Assembly: GCA_012841995.1 (NCBI GenBank)
Contig: DUTQ01000357.1
Coordinates: 1-13,419 of the forward strand
DNA: 13,419 nucleotides
Reading direction: 5' to 3'
Origin: Thermoanaerobacterales bacterium
GTDB lineage: Bacteria > Bacillota > Thermosediminibacteria > Thermosediminibacterales > Tepidanaerobacteraceae
Below are positions 7,242-13,419 of this stretch, piece by piece (positions within the stretch are counted from its first letter, which is position 1; the number at the start of each line of letters is the position of its first letter). The notes under the pieces were generated by a model that did not search any database, had not been told where the DNA came from, and saw only the letters and a list, made by a program, of their open reading frames with translations. The translations under genes and the position numbers were made by a program.

Positions 7242-7480
7242 TAAAACACCTCTTTACCTGTCGGTTTCCCAGTATCCCATTCACAGCACTCGTAATCATC
7301 TTTATATTCAGCAATCCTCTCTTCCAAGGTTTTGTGTTTTTTAATCGGAACAATAACCAAATTGCCATTTTGAACCTTTATTTTCACCTTATCATTTTCA
7401 TTGAGTTCAGCCATTTCGAGAATTGCCTTTGGAATCCTTATCGCATGACTATTTCCCCACTTTTGGATTGTAGTACACAT
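7241..7480 (-). CDS. mazE: MazE family antitoxin (AbrB/SpoVT-type DNA-binding domain)
   Basis: This is the cognate antitoxin and likely repressor of its own operon. The N-terminal half is a swapped-hairpin AbrB-type domain, with IQKWGNSHAIRIPKAILE and KVKIKVQNGNLVIVPIKK. The acidic C-terminal tail, ending in EWDTGKPTGKEVF, matches the toxin-wrapping tail of classical MazE. I place the start at the ATG at 7480 (79 residues), because AAGAGGTGAT lies 8 bp upstream of it. Earlier in-frame starts (ATG 7486, GTG 7489) overlap that ribosome binding site. The gene lies 60 bp after pbpA on the same strand. Confidence 0.9.
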   Translation of the reverse strand: MCTTIQKWGNSHAIRIPKAILEMAELNENDKVKIKVQNGNLVIVPIKKHKTLEERIAEYKDDYECCEWDTGKPTGKEVF

Positions 7481-7500
7481 ATGCATCACCTCTTAACCAG

Positions 7501-7529
7501 TGTATATACAATGTATCTATATTTATCAA
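7501..7529 (-). promoter_or_regulatory. mazEF promoter with palindromic operator candidate
   Basis: On the minus strand, TTGATA (7529-7524) lies 17 bp before TATACA (7506-7501), about 20 bp upstream of the mazE start. The -10 box sits inside a perfect 10-bp palindrome, TGTATATACA (7501-7510). A palindrome over the -10 box is where a MazE or MazEF repressor would be expected to bind; that role is inferred. Confidence 0.55.
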
Positions 7530-7549
7530 TATTTGTTTTTGCAGACCTT

Positions 7550-8959
7550 CTATTGAGTATCTTTTAGATATTGAATAAAAATTTCCCGGGCAATAGGTCC
7601 TGCATTCTTACCACCTGCTCCTGCATTCTCGACAACTACTGCAAGGGCAATCTTTGGGTTTTTGGCAGGTGCAAAGCCTACAAACCATGCATGAGGCTCA
7701 CCATGGGGATTTTGTGCACTCCCGGTTTTTCCGGCTACCTCTATGCCCTTTATATAAACTGGCTTTCCCGTGCCATTTCGGACAACATCTGTCATAAAAC
7801 CTCTTATTTTTTCTGCCACAGCCCAATTTATTGCTTCAACCGTCTGGTGATTTGATGCCTCTCTTATAGTCCCTAACGGTGTGACGATTTTTTCAACGAT
7901 ATATGGTGAAATCAAATTGCCCCCATTTGCCACTACCGCCGCAACTCTTGCCATCTGAAGCGGCGTAGCTAATATCTTTCCTTGCCCTATGGAAGCCTCT
8001 GCAAGTTCCACATCTGTTCCAAAAAGAGATGGTTGGGGAAATTTGCTAATTGCAACTGGCAGATCGGCCTTCATGCTCTTATTAAATCCAAAGTTTTCTG
8101 CAGTAGATACCATATTGTTCCAACCCACATCTAAACCAATCTTTATAAAAACCGAGTTACTGGAAACACGAAATGCATTGAGAAGATCATAATTACCTGG
8201 TTTAACACCCTCATGGTCTTTTATAACCCTGCCGTCAACTTTTACATAGCCAGGGGTATCATAAATCTTTTGCTCTATATCAGGGTTGTGTGTCAAAGCA
8301 GCCGCCAATGTCACAATCTTAAAACTTGATCCGGGTGGGTAAACCCCTTGCGTCGCTCTGTTTATTAAGGGCTTATTCGGGTCGTCTAACAAACTATCCC
8401 ATATACCTTCGAGCTTTGCTGAATCATACCCTGGAGAACTTACTAGGGCTAGAATTGCACCTGTATTCGGATCAATGGCTGCCAATGCCCCCCTTTTTCC
8501 CTTAAAAAGATTATAAGCCTTTTTTTGCAGTTCTTGATCTACTGTAAGGTATGCATCATTTCCTCTCTCCTCGGCGCCAAGAATCTTTTGCCTTAAAACA
8601 ACGATAGGATCTTTTTCTTCAAGGCCAAGAAGAGAAGTATTTAGAACATCCTCAAGCCCTGCTCGCCCTAATCTTCTGTTTGAGTACCCTATAACAGGCC
8701 CAAAGGCTTCACCCCCAAGATAAATCCTCTCCTTTGTTTCACCTTCAAATTGTGTCTTTGCTAAAGGCCTGCCTTTTACATCATATATTGTACCTCTTAC
8801 TACCTTTTCTTCTTGTTCCCATAACCTCCGGTTATATGAACTCTGTATGAGTTTTTCTCTTTCATATACAGTAAAATAAGTAAGGTAGACGATCAAAGAA
8901 ATGAAAAGACAACAAAAAATAAAAAATACCAATTTTATATTTTTATTCAATCGGTTCAC
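7550..8959 (-). CDS. pbpA: Class B penicillin-binding protein (peptidoglycan transpeptidase)
   Basis: This crosslinks peptidoglycan outside the membrane and partners with the SEDS polymerase encoded just upstream. It has a short cytoplasmic start, one membrane anchor (residues 9-30), a dimerisation/pedestal region with RGTIYDVKGRPLA (about 55-67), and a transpeptidase domain with all three active-site motifs: SSFK (211-214, nucleophile Ser211), SSN (266-268) and KTG (411-413). At 469 residues it is compact, like actinobacterial PbpA. The start is GTG at 8959, with a purine-rich GGGGACGAG upstream, and it overlaps the 3' end of the polymerase gene by 17 bp, so the two are coupled. No PASTA repeats are present. 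Confidence 0.92.
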   Translation of the reverse strand: MNRLNKNIKLVFFIFCCLFISLIVYLTYFTVYEREKLIQSSYNRRLWEQEEKVVRGTIYDVKGRPLAKTQFEGETKERIYLGGEAFGPVIGYSNRRLGRAGLEDVLNTSLLGLEEKDPIVVLRQKILGAEERGNDAYLTVDQELQKKAYNLFKGKRGALAAIDPNTGAILALVSSPGYDSAKLEGIWDSLLDDPNKPLINRATQGVYPPGSSFKIVTLAAALTHNPDIEQKIYDTPGYVKVDGRVIKDHEGVKPGNYDLLNAFRVSSNSVFIKIGLDVGWNNMVSTAENFGFNKSMKADLPVAISKFPQPSLFGTDVELAEASIGQGKILATPLQMARVAAVVANGGNLISPYIVEKIVTPLGTIREASNHQTVEAINWAVAEKIRGFMTDVVRNGTGKPVYIKGIEVAGKTGSAQNPHGEPHAWFVGFAPAKNPKIALAVVVENAGAGGKNAGPIAREIFIQYLKDTQ

Positions 8960-10175
8960 CGTTCTCGTCCCCTCTTCCCTTCAGCCATATGCCATTTAAA
9001 ATAGCTAGTGAAGCAAAACTCATAACCATGGAGCTCCCACCATAGCTCATAAAAGGCAATGTGACTCCTGTAAGTGGAATTAGCTTTGTTACTCCACCTA
9101 TAATGGTAATAATCTGAAAACCGAACATCGTAGTGATAGAAAGAGCAGCTAAGCTTAAATAGCTATTTTCCACAGATATGCTTATCTTTATACCTCTATA
9201 AACCATAAGAAAATAAACTACTATAACAGCTGCTGCTCCTAGAAATCCAAACTCTTCAAATATAGCAGAAAAAATAAAGTCTGTAGTTACAGCAGGAATA
9301 TATTCAGGATGACCCATACCCAAGCCGGTCCCAAAAAATCCGCCTTGAGCCATTGCAAAAAGAGATTGAACAATCTGATAGCCTTTACCGGGAACATCTT
9401 TCCACGGGTTAAGCCATGCTTCTATTCTAACCCTGACATGGCCAAAAGTTAAATAACCCAACAAGCCGCCAACTACTGCTGCTCCTGAAGCAATGGCAAG
9501 AAAATCCCATCTGGATGTTGCTACAAATACCACAATAACAGCAGTAAGGTAAAATAGCATAACAGCTCCAAGGTCTCGTGATGCCATTAGCACACCCAAT
9601 ATTGATAAGATTTGAATAGCAAAGAGCCACCAATTTTTTACTTTACCATCTTCTAGGGTTTTGGCCAAAAAAAGGCCGAAAGTTATTTTGGCAAGTTCCG
9701 AAGGCTGAAATAAATGGTCATGAAACTGTATCCAACTTTTAGACCCGCCGCGCTCCACACCTATTAACAGTGGAAGGATCAACATCAAAACAGTTACTCC
9801 AAAAAAAAATGTGGAACCTACATCTACATCTATCCAGAACCTAGCCAAAATCGATACAAAAATAAAAATAAGGACACCTAAACAAAACCATGTAATCTGT
9901 TTTAAAAAAATTTGTGGGTTGATTCTATAAAGCATAGTTAATCCCAATTGTGAAACAAAACACGCAAGTATATACAAAGCTGAATCCTGACCATAAAGGA
10001 AGTAATTTGTCATAAAATACCCAATAAACATTATAACCGCAAAAGCTATAGATCCATAGACAGGAACCGGCGAAAAAACGCTCTTCTGAAAAGAAAGAAG
10101 CAATGATGCTAAAATGCCTATTAGTGCGGTAATGCTTAAAGTTTTATTATAAATAGCTTGGGTTTTTAACTCCAC
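8943..10175 (-). CDS. rodA: SEDS-family peptidoglycan glycosyltransferase (RodA/FtsW/SpoVE type)
   Basis: This is a multi-pass membrane enzyme that polymerises lipid II into glycan strands. It has 410 residues and about ten or more hydrophobic segments. Family motifs are QPSELAK (157-163), ASRDLGAVMLFY (198-209), GYQIVQSLFAMAQGGFFGTGLG (265-286), IPAVTTDFIFSAIFEEFGF (293-311, containing the essential Asp, here Asp299) and PLTGVTLPFMSYGGSS (367-382). The start is GTG at 10175 with GAGGAGGGA upstream, and it overlaps the FHA gene by 29 bp and pbpA by 17 bp. The FHA-SEDS-PBP order resembles the actinobacterial fhaB-rodA-pbpA cluster, which favours a RodA-like role, but FtsW or SpoVE roles cannot be excluded. 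Confidence 0.92.
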   Translation of the reverse strand: MELKTQAIYNKTLSITALIGILASLLLSFQKSVFSPVPVYGSIAFAVIMFIGYFMTNYFLYGQDSALYILACFVSQLGLTMLYRINPQIFLKQITWFCLGVLIFIFVSILARFWIDVDVGSTFFFGVTVLMLILPLLIGVERGGSKSWIQFHDHLFQPSELAKITFGLFLAKTLEDGKVKNWWLFAIQILSILGVLMASRDLGAVMLFYLTAVIVVFVATSRWDFLAIASGAAVVGGLLGYLTFGHVRVRIEAWLNPWKDVPGKGYQIVQSLFAMAQGGFFGTGLGMGHPEYIPAVTTDFIFSAIFEEFGFLGAAAVIVVYFLMVYRGIKISISVENSYLSLAALSITTMFGFQIITIIGGVTKLIPLTGVTLPFMSYGGSSMVMSFASLAILNGIWLKGRGDENGEPIE

Positions 10176-10578
10176 CGGCTTCCCTCCTCAAGAGCGTAAG
10201 CTTTGTATTTCCAATAACAATCTCATCTTTATTTTTGATAGATACAGGCTTTTTAATCCTCTTGCCGTTTACAAAAACCCCATTTGTGCTATGCAGATCC
10301 TGTACAATAATTTTTCTTCCTTTTTTAGTTATGAGCACATGCTTGCTTGAGATAAACGGGTCGTCTATAACTATATCTGAATCGCTAGCCCTACCAATAC
10401 TATTTATTGAAGATAATGGGTATTTTGTACCGTCATCCGCAAGTAAGAAATAACCAATATCCGTTGATTTGCCATCATTCGCAATATCCATAAACATTAA
10501 TTTTAAGAAATTAAATAAAAAATAGTATATTAAGCCTATAAATATAAATTTCGCCAATTGCACAAAAAGACCATACAC
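10147..10578 (-). CDS. Membrane-anchored FHA domain protein
   Basis: This has one N-terminal membrane helix (about residues 5-30 of the product) followed by a cytoplasmic FHA domain, which binds phosphothreonine. Core motifs are GRASDSDIVIDDPFISSKH and DLHSTNGVFVNGKRI, with the Arg, Ser, His and Asn used in phosphopeptide binding all present. I place the start at GTG 10578, which has GAGGTGG 6 bp upstream. The ATG at 10593 has no ribosome binding site and sits almost at the predicted transcription start. It overlaps the SEDS gene and is first in the operon. The likely role is to link a Ser/Thr kinase signal to wall synthesis, as FhaB does in actinobacteria; no kinase or phosphatase gene is in the window. 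Confidence 0.88.
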   Translation of the reverse strand: MYGLFVQLAKFIFIGLIYYFLFNFLKLMFMDIANDGKSTDIGYFLLADDGTKYPLSSINSIGRASDSDIVIDDPFISSKHVLITKKGRKIIVQDLHSTNGVFVNGKRIKKPVSIKNKDEIVIGNTKLTLLRREAGGVKNPSYL

Positions 10579-10597
10579 AACACACCACCTCATTTAT

Positions 10598-10625
10598 ATT
10601 ATAACACCAAAAAATATATGGTAAA
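10598..10625 (-). promoter_or_regulatory. A-type promoter of the FHA-SEDS-PBP operon
   Basis: On the minus strand, TTTACC (10625-10620, 4 of 6 match) is followed by a 16-bp spacer and a perfect TATAAT (10603-10598). Transcription should start near 10591, just inside the longest possible FHA reading frame, which supports the downstream GTG start. Confidence 0.6.
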
Positions 10626-10653
10626 CTGCCATTTTAGTGTCCTTAAAATTACA

Positions 10654-10683
10654 GTATAAATCAAAATCAAAAATATCATCATA
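10654..10683 (+). promoter_or_regulatory. Sigma-G-type (forespore) promoter of the YhcN/YlaJ lipoprotein
   Basis: GTATA (10654-10658), an 18-bp spacer and CATCATA (10677-10683) match the sigma-G consensus GHATR-N18-CATNHTA as I recall it at every defined position. Transcription would start near 10690, at the edge of the ribosome binding site, giving a leader of about 15 bases. The match fits the forespore role of the encoded family. Confidence 0.65.
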
Positions 10684-10704
10684 TATAATGAGGAGGGTAA
10701 AAAC

Positions 10705-11202
10705 ATGAAAAGAATATTGACTTTGTTTTTAGTCTTTTTAATTTGTTTATCCCTAGTCATTGGCGGTTGTTCAACGAGTAAAAAGCCTGCTCCAAAACCT
10801 GCTCCACAGACAAGAATAACTCCCAAATCCCCCGGCACACCTGCAAAAAAACCCTCAAACCCAGCTCATGCCTTGGCTACCAAACTTGCAGATAATGTCA
10901 AGAAAGTAAATGGGGTAAAAAATGCAACTGTAGTGGTTTCAGGTTCTACTGCCTTTGTTGGTTTAGAGATTGAGCCCGGCATAGAGGATAAAAAAACTAA
11001 TGAAATAAAATCAAAAGCAGCTAAATCAGTTAAAAATACAGATAGTAGCATCAAAACGGTACATGTTACTACAGACCCGAATCTAATCACACGTATTAAA
11101 AAAATCGCCAGTGGGATAATGTCTGGTAAACCTATATCAAGTTTTTCAAATGAAATAGCTGAAATCACTAGGCGGATCACACCAAAAACCAAAACAAAGT
11201 AA
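10705..11202 (+). CDS. YhcN/YlaJ family sporulation lipoprotein
   Basis: This is a 165-residue lipoprotein with a signal peptide (hydrophobic residues 4-19) and lipobox VIGGC (Cys22), then a Pro/Lys-rich linker (about 25-52) and a folded domain with ALATKLADNVKKVNGVKNATVVVSGSTAFVGLEI, the alpha-beta pattern of the YhcN/YlaJ family. Members are made in the forespore and sit in the spore inner membrane; their biochemical role is poorly defined, with effects reported on germination and outgrowth. ATG 10705 has GAGGAGGG at 10690-10697. It is a single gene, divergent from the FHA operon and convergent with the flavoprotein gene. Its Lys-rich tail (about 20 residues) is unremarkable. Family assignment rests on pattern recognition. 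Confidence 0.82.
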   Translation: MKRILTLFLVFLICLSLVIGGCSTSKKPAPKPAPQTRITPKSPGTPAKKPSNPAHALATKLADNVKKVNGVKNATVVVSGSTAFVGLEIEPGIEDKKTNEIKSKAAKSVKNTDSSIKTVHVTTDPNLITRIKKIASGIMSGKPISSFSNEIAEITRRITPKTKTK

Positions 11203-11208
11203 TTTTTA

Positions 11209-11237
11209 AAATCCTGCGGACCTAATTCGCAGGATTT
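11209..11237 (+). terminator. Shared terminator between convergent genes
   Basis: AAATCCTGCG (11209-11218) pairs with CGCAGGATTT (11228-11237) around a 9-base loop, followed by CCTTTT. In the minus orientation the stem is followed by TTTTAAAAATT and its first arm is made of the last codons of the flavoprotein gene, whose stop codon lies in the loop. It can serve both genes. Confidence 0.82.
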
Positions 11238-12304
11238 CCTTTTAAATCAAATGAGCTTGTTATGAGCTTTGTTGAAAGTGGCATTAGTTTTGGATTGTAC
11301 ATTAGCGAAAACAAGTTTGACTTTGAGATACGGCCAATTAGTTCCTCTATCTCATCAAAATCTCTTTGATCCCATACTTGTGCTAGCATCTTTTCATATT
11401 CAAGCCTTTTAGAAAGCTGCCTTTTTAGCAGGTGTTCATAAGCTTGAGTTCCTTGTGATATGGCATTTACAGCTTGCATACCACTGATTATTGCCATGTC
11501 AATGCCCCCACCGTGAAGAGGAGATGTCAATCCTGCTGCATCACCAACAAGTAGAATATTGTCATAGACTAACTTATCTAGCAGCTTTATGGGGCATATG
11601 CCACCATATCTCTTTGTTATTTTATAATGTTCCCCATTTAAATTTTCAAACTCAAGCACATCATTCAATTTTTTCCATAAATTGTACCTTGAATTATCAA
11701 AATTCCCTATGCCAACATTTGCAGTACTATCTTTTTTACAACCCTTTGGAAATATCCAGTAATATCCACGAAAATCAGGTAGTAACCCAACTTTAAAACA
11801 ATTCTTTAAATGGGAAAAATCGCCGCTTATGGTATATTGCACTGTCTTACCACAGTTGTTTTTATAGAAATCAATAAAACCGTATGATTTAGAGGTGACA
11901 GAAAAAGCTCCTGATGCATCAATTATGTAGTCATAGTTTTGCTTAAGCTCTTTTAAGTCATCAGGTGAAATGGGAGTATCTTCCTTTATGATAGCACCCG
12001 CATTCACTGCCTGTTTAGCTAATTCCTTCTGCCATGTGGCTCTATCTGTCATCCATATATGAAGCGGATTTACATTGATCGTGTGCTCTGACTTTACTTT
12101 GACGATTAATTCTTCCACTTTATACTTTATACCAGCAGGAGGCTTATCTAGTATCTGCAGTACATCAAAAAATCCCTCAGCACACCGGATGTTTTGTCCA
12201 ATCTTATTCTTTTCCAACAGCAAGACATCATGGCCTTGTTTCTTTGCTTCTAAAGTCGCATATAGCCCTCCAGGCCCTCCGCCGATAATAACTATTTTGG
12301 CCAA
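11222..12304 (-). CDS. Geranylgeranyl reductase family FAD-dependent oxidoreductase
   Basis: This is a flavoprotein of the GGR group of the p-hydroxybenzoate hydroxylase fold, whose members reduce isoprenoid double bonds or related substrates. Seen in the sequence are the N-terminal dinucleotide fold IVIIGGGPGGLYA (4-16), an RCAEG segment with Cys41 near the flavin, the GGR-type motif YYWIFPKG (181-188) and the second FAD motif LLVGDAAGLTSPLHGGGIDMA (251-271). At 360 residues it is slightly short for the family. The TTG start at 12304 has GGGGGTG about 8 bp upstream. It follows the LigD-type gene by 89 bp on the same strand. In a bacterium without archaeal lipids the substrate is unknown; menaquinone or polyprenyl chains are possible. 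Confidence 0.82.
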   Translation of the reverse strand: MAKIVIIGGGPGGLYATLEAKKQGHDVLLLEKNKIGQNIRCAEGFFDVLQILDKPPAGIKYKVEELIVKVKSEHTINVNPLHIWMTDRATWQKELAKQAVNAGAIIKEDTPISPDDLKELKQNYDYIIDASGAFSVTSKSYGFIDFYKNNCGKTVQYTISGDFSHLKNCFKVGLLPDFRGYYWIFPKGCKKDSTANVGIGNFDNSRYNLWKKLNDVLEFENLNGEHYKITKRYGGICPIKLLDKLVYDNILLVGDAAGLTSPLHGGGIDMAIISGMQAVNAISQGTQAYEHLLKRQLSKRLEYEKMLAQVWDQRDFDEIEELIGRISKSNLFSLMYNPKLMPLSTKLITSSFDLKGNPAN

Positions 12305-12393
12305 AAAAATACACCCCCAAAAAGTTAAGACCTACATCCATTTTACTTATTTTCTGTCAAAAATCAACAATAGGCCATTTCCAAGAAAAACCT

Positions 12394-13287
12394 TTAACCA
12401 ATCCATCTATCTATATTTTGTTTTAGCAAAAGCGCATTCCTAAACAAATCCCCCTTTTGTTCTAATCTTTTAGGCATGTTTCTTAAATGAAACATGCTGG
12501 GATTTGCTCCTTGCTCTAATTCTTCCCAAGATACCGGGCATGACACAGGTGCACCTTTTCTAGGCCTGGTGCTGTATGGAGCTATAATAGTCTTGCCCTT
12601 TATATTTTGTAGGTAATCCAGGTAAATCTTGCCTTGCCTTTTTTTAATATTCCTTTCTGTAGTTGCCATTGATGGAAATGTTTCCTCCAAAGCCCTACAA
12701 AATACTTTAACAAAATTTCTGACTTGCTCATATGTGTATATAGGCTCTATCGGCACATAAACCTGAAGCCCAGTTGCGCCTGAAGTCTTAGGATACCCAG
12801 AAATACCTTGCAACTCAAGCAAGTTTCTTAATGCAAGAGCTAATCTCCTTGCATCCTCAAAATCAGTTTTCTCCATTGGGTCAAAATCAAAAACTGCAAA
12901 ATCCGGATATTCAGGGGAATCTATTGTTGAAAGCCAAGGATGAAATTCTAAGCTAGCCTGATTTGCTGCCCAAATTAGGCTAGCAGTATCATCAATCAAC
13001 ATGTACCTAATAATTTTTACATCATCAGATAATGACTCATATGTATTTAGCCAGTCTGGGGCATATTCAGGAATATTTTTTTGATAAAATGACTTTCCAT
13101 GAATACCATCTGGATAGCGAGTAAAAACCAAGGGCCTCCCCTTAAGATGTGGCAATATATATGGGGCGACTTTTGCATGGTAATCTATAAAGTCTGCCTT
13201 TGTTATATTATCATCAGGCCAAAACATTTTCGTCAAATTGGTAAGTTCAACATCTTTGCCATCTATTACTACTGTTTTTTTCACCAA
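12394..13287 (-). CDS. ligD: LigD-type polymerase domain protein (NHEJ primase-polymerase, stand-alone)
   Basis: This is an archaeo-eukaryotic-primase-type polymerase like the POL domain of LigD, which fills and extends ends in non-homologous end joining. It has 297 residues and forms the whole protein; no ligase or nuclease domain is fused. The catalytic Asp pair is Asp134 and Asp136 in FAVFDFDP, and the third Asp is Asp224 in IYLDYLQN. The nucleotide-binding motif reads SGATGLQVYVP (169-179): Gln175 takes the place of the usual His of SGxxGxH. Other family segments are GRPLVFTRYPDGIHGKSFYQK (50-70) and YSTRPRKGAPVSCPVSWEEL (238-257). The start is TTG 13287 or GTG 13284, with AGGAAGG 5 or 8 bp upstream. 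Ku and ligase genes are not in the window. Confidence 0.9.
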   Translation of the reverse strand: MVKKTVVIDGKDVELTNLTKMFWPDDNITKADFIDYHAKVAPYILPHLKGRPLVFTRYPDGIHGKSFYQKNIPEYAPDWLNTYESLSDDVKIIRYMLIDDTASLIWAANQASLEFHPWLSTIDSPEYPDFAVFDFDPMEKTDFEDARRLALALRNLLELQGISGYPKTSGATGLQVYVPIEPIYTYEQVRNFVKVFCRALEETFPSMATTERNIKKRQGKIYLDYLQNIKGKTIIAPYSTRPRKGAPVSCPVSWEELEQGANPSMFHLRNMPKRLEQKGDLFRNALLLKQNIDRWIG

Positions 13288-13367
13288 AATTACCTTCCTA
13301 ATATTGCATTATACTGCTAGTGTAATCACTCAGGTGGAAATGACGGCATTAGCATATTCTAAAAAAT

Positions 13368-13418
13368 TTAAAATACATATTCATCTGTTTCAGTGTCGAC
13401 AACAGCTTGAATAGTTGG
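13368..13418 (-). CDS. Possible 3' end of an unknown gene cut by the window edge
   Basis: On the minus strand from 13418 the codons read PTIQAVVDTETDEYVF and then TAA. The segment looks protein-like (VVDTETDEYVF could be a beta hairpin), and it ends 80 bp before the LigD-type gene on the same strand. With only 16 residues it cannot be assigned to a family and could be chance. Confidence 0.3.
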   Translation of the reverse strand, partial: PTIQAVVDTETDEYVF

Positions 13419-13419
13419 C

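Noticed and set aside
12340..12362. Promoter for the GGR gene from a perfect TTGACA (12360-12355, minus strand)
   Set aside because: No acceptable -10 box lies 16-18 bp downstream.
13308..13313. Promoter for the LigD-type gene from TATAAT (minus strand)
   Set aside because: The -10 box is perfect but no -35 hexamer with more than a poor match is at the right distance and there is no extended -10.
13340..13414. 24-codon plus-strand ORF with AGGTGG upstream
   Set aside because: Very short, no family resemblance, ribosome binding site too close to the ATG, and it overlaps the more protein-like minus-strand frame.
1..13419. CRISPR array, tRNA/rRNA genes, insertion sequences, attachment sites
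   Set aside because: No regularly spaced repeats, no tRNA-like cloverleaf or rRNA segments, no transposase or integrase and no terminal inverted repeats with target duplications were seen.

Overview
The window looks like a low-GC, endospore-forming Firmicute of the Clostridia type. The evidence is AT-rich intergenic DNA, strong GGAGG-type ribosome binding sites, A-type promoters (TATAAT boxes), a YhcN/YlaJ-family spore lipoprotein behind a sigma-G-like promoter, and a stand-alone LigD-type polymerase. Starts are often not ATG: by my reading about 9 of 15 genes use GTG or TTG. I cannot name the species from the sequence.

Left edge (1-629): the 5' half of a PAS-domain regulator on the minus strand, probably a sigma-54 activator. 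It is cut by a fold-back rearrangement: a 50-bp perfect inverted repeat around a 50-bp spacer, plus a 76-bp direct repeat running off the window edge. The missing next 34 codons lie in the opposite orientation inside the fold-back. Amplification or assembly chimerism is the leading explanation. Positions 630-1101 hold no recognisable gene.

Region 1102-5907: a complete branched-chain amino acid ABC transporter operon (livJ-livH-livM-livG-livF, plus strand). In front of it are an A-type promoter, a ykkC-class riboswitch (best guess subtype 2a, ppGpp-sensing) with an overlapping terminator, and a leader with a curious SD-led Ile/Leu/Val mini-ORF and alternative hairpins around the livJ start. 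A hairpin separates livJ from livH, and a strong terminator ends the operon.

Region 5913-10593 (all minus strand): an FHA protein, a SEDS-family glycan polymerase (RodA/FtsW type) and a class B penicillin-binding protein form an overlapping cell-wall operon. It is followed, with no visible terminator, by a MazE-MazF toxin-antitoxin pair with its own promoter and palindromic operator candidate, then an EamA/DMT permease.

Region 10654-13419: a YhcN/YlaJ spore lipoprotein (plus strand) faces a geranylgeranyl-reductase-family flavoprotein and a LigD-type polymerase-domain protein (both minus). The polymerase has a Gln where the family motif usually has His. The last 50 bases may hold the 3' end of one more minus-strand gene.

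Most genes belong to well-known families. The most notable points are the riboswitch-controlled liv operon with its unusual leader, the fold-back at the left edge, the sigma-G promoter, the mazEF operator and the LigD-Pol motif change. I did not find convincing evidence of a wholly new multi-gene system.
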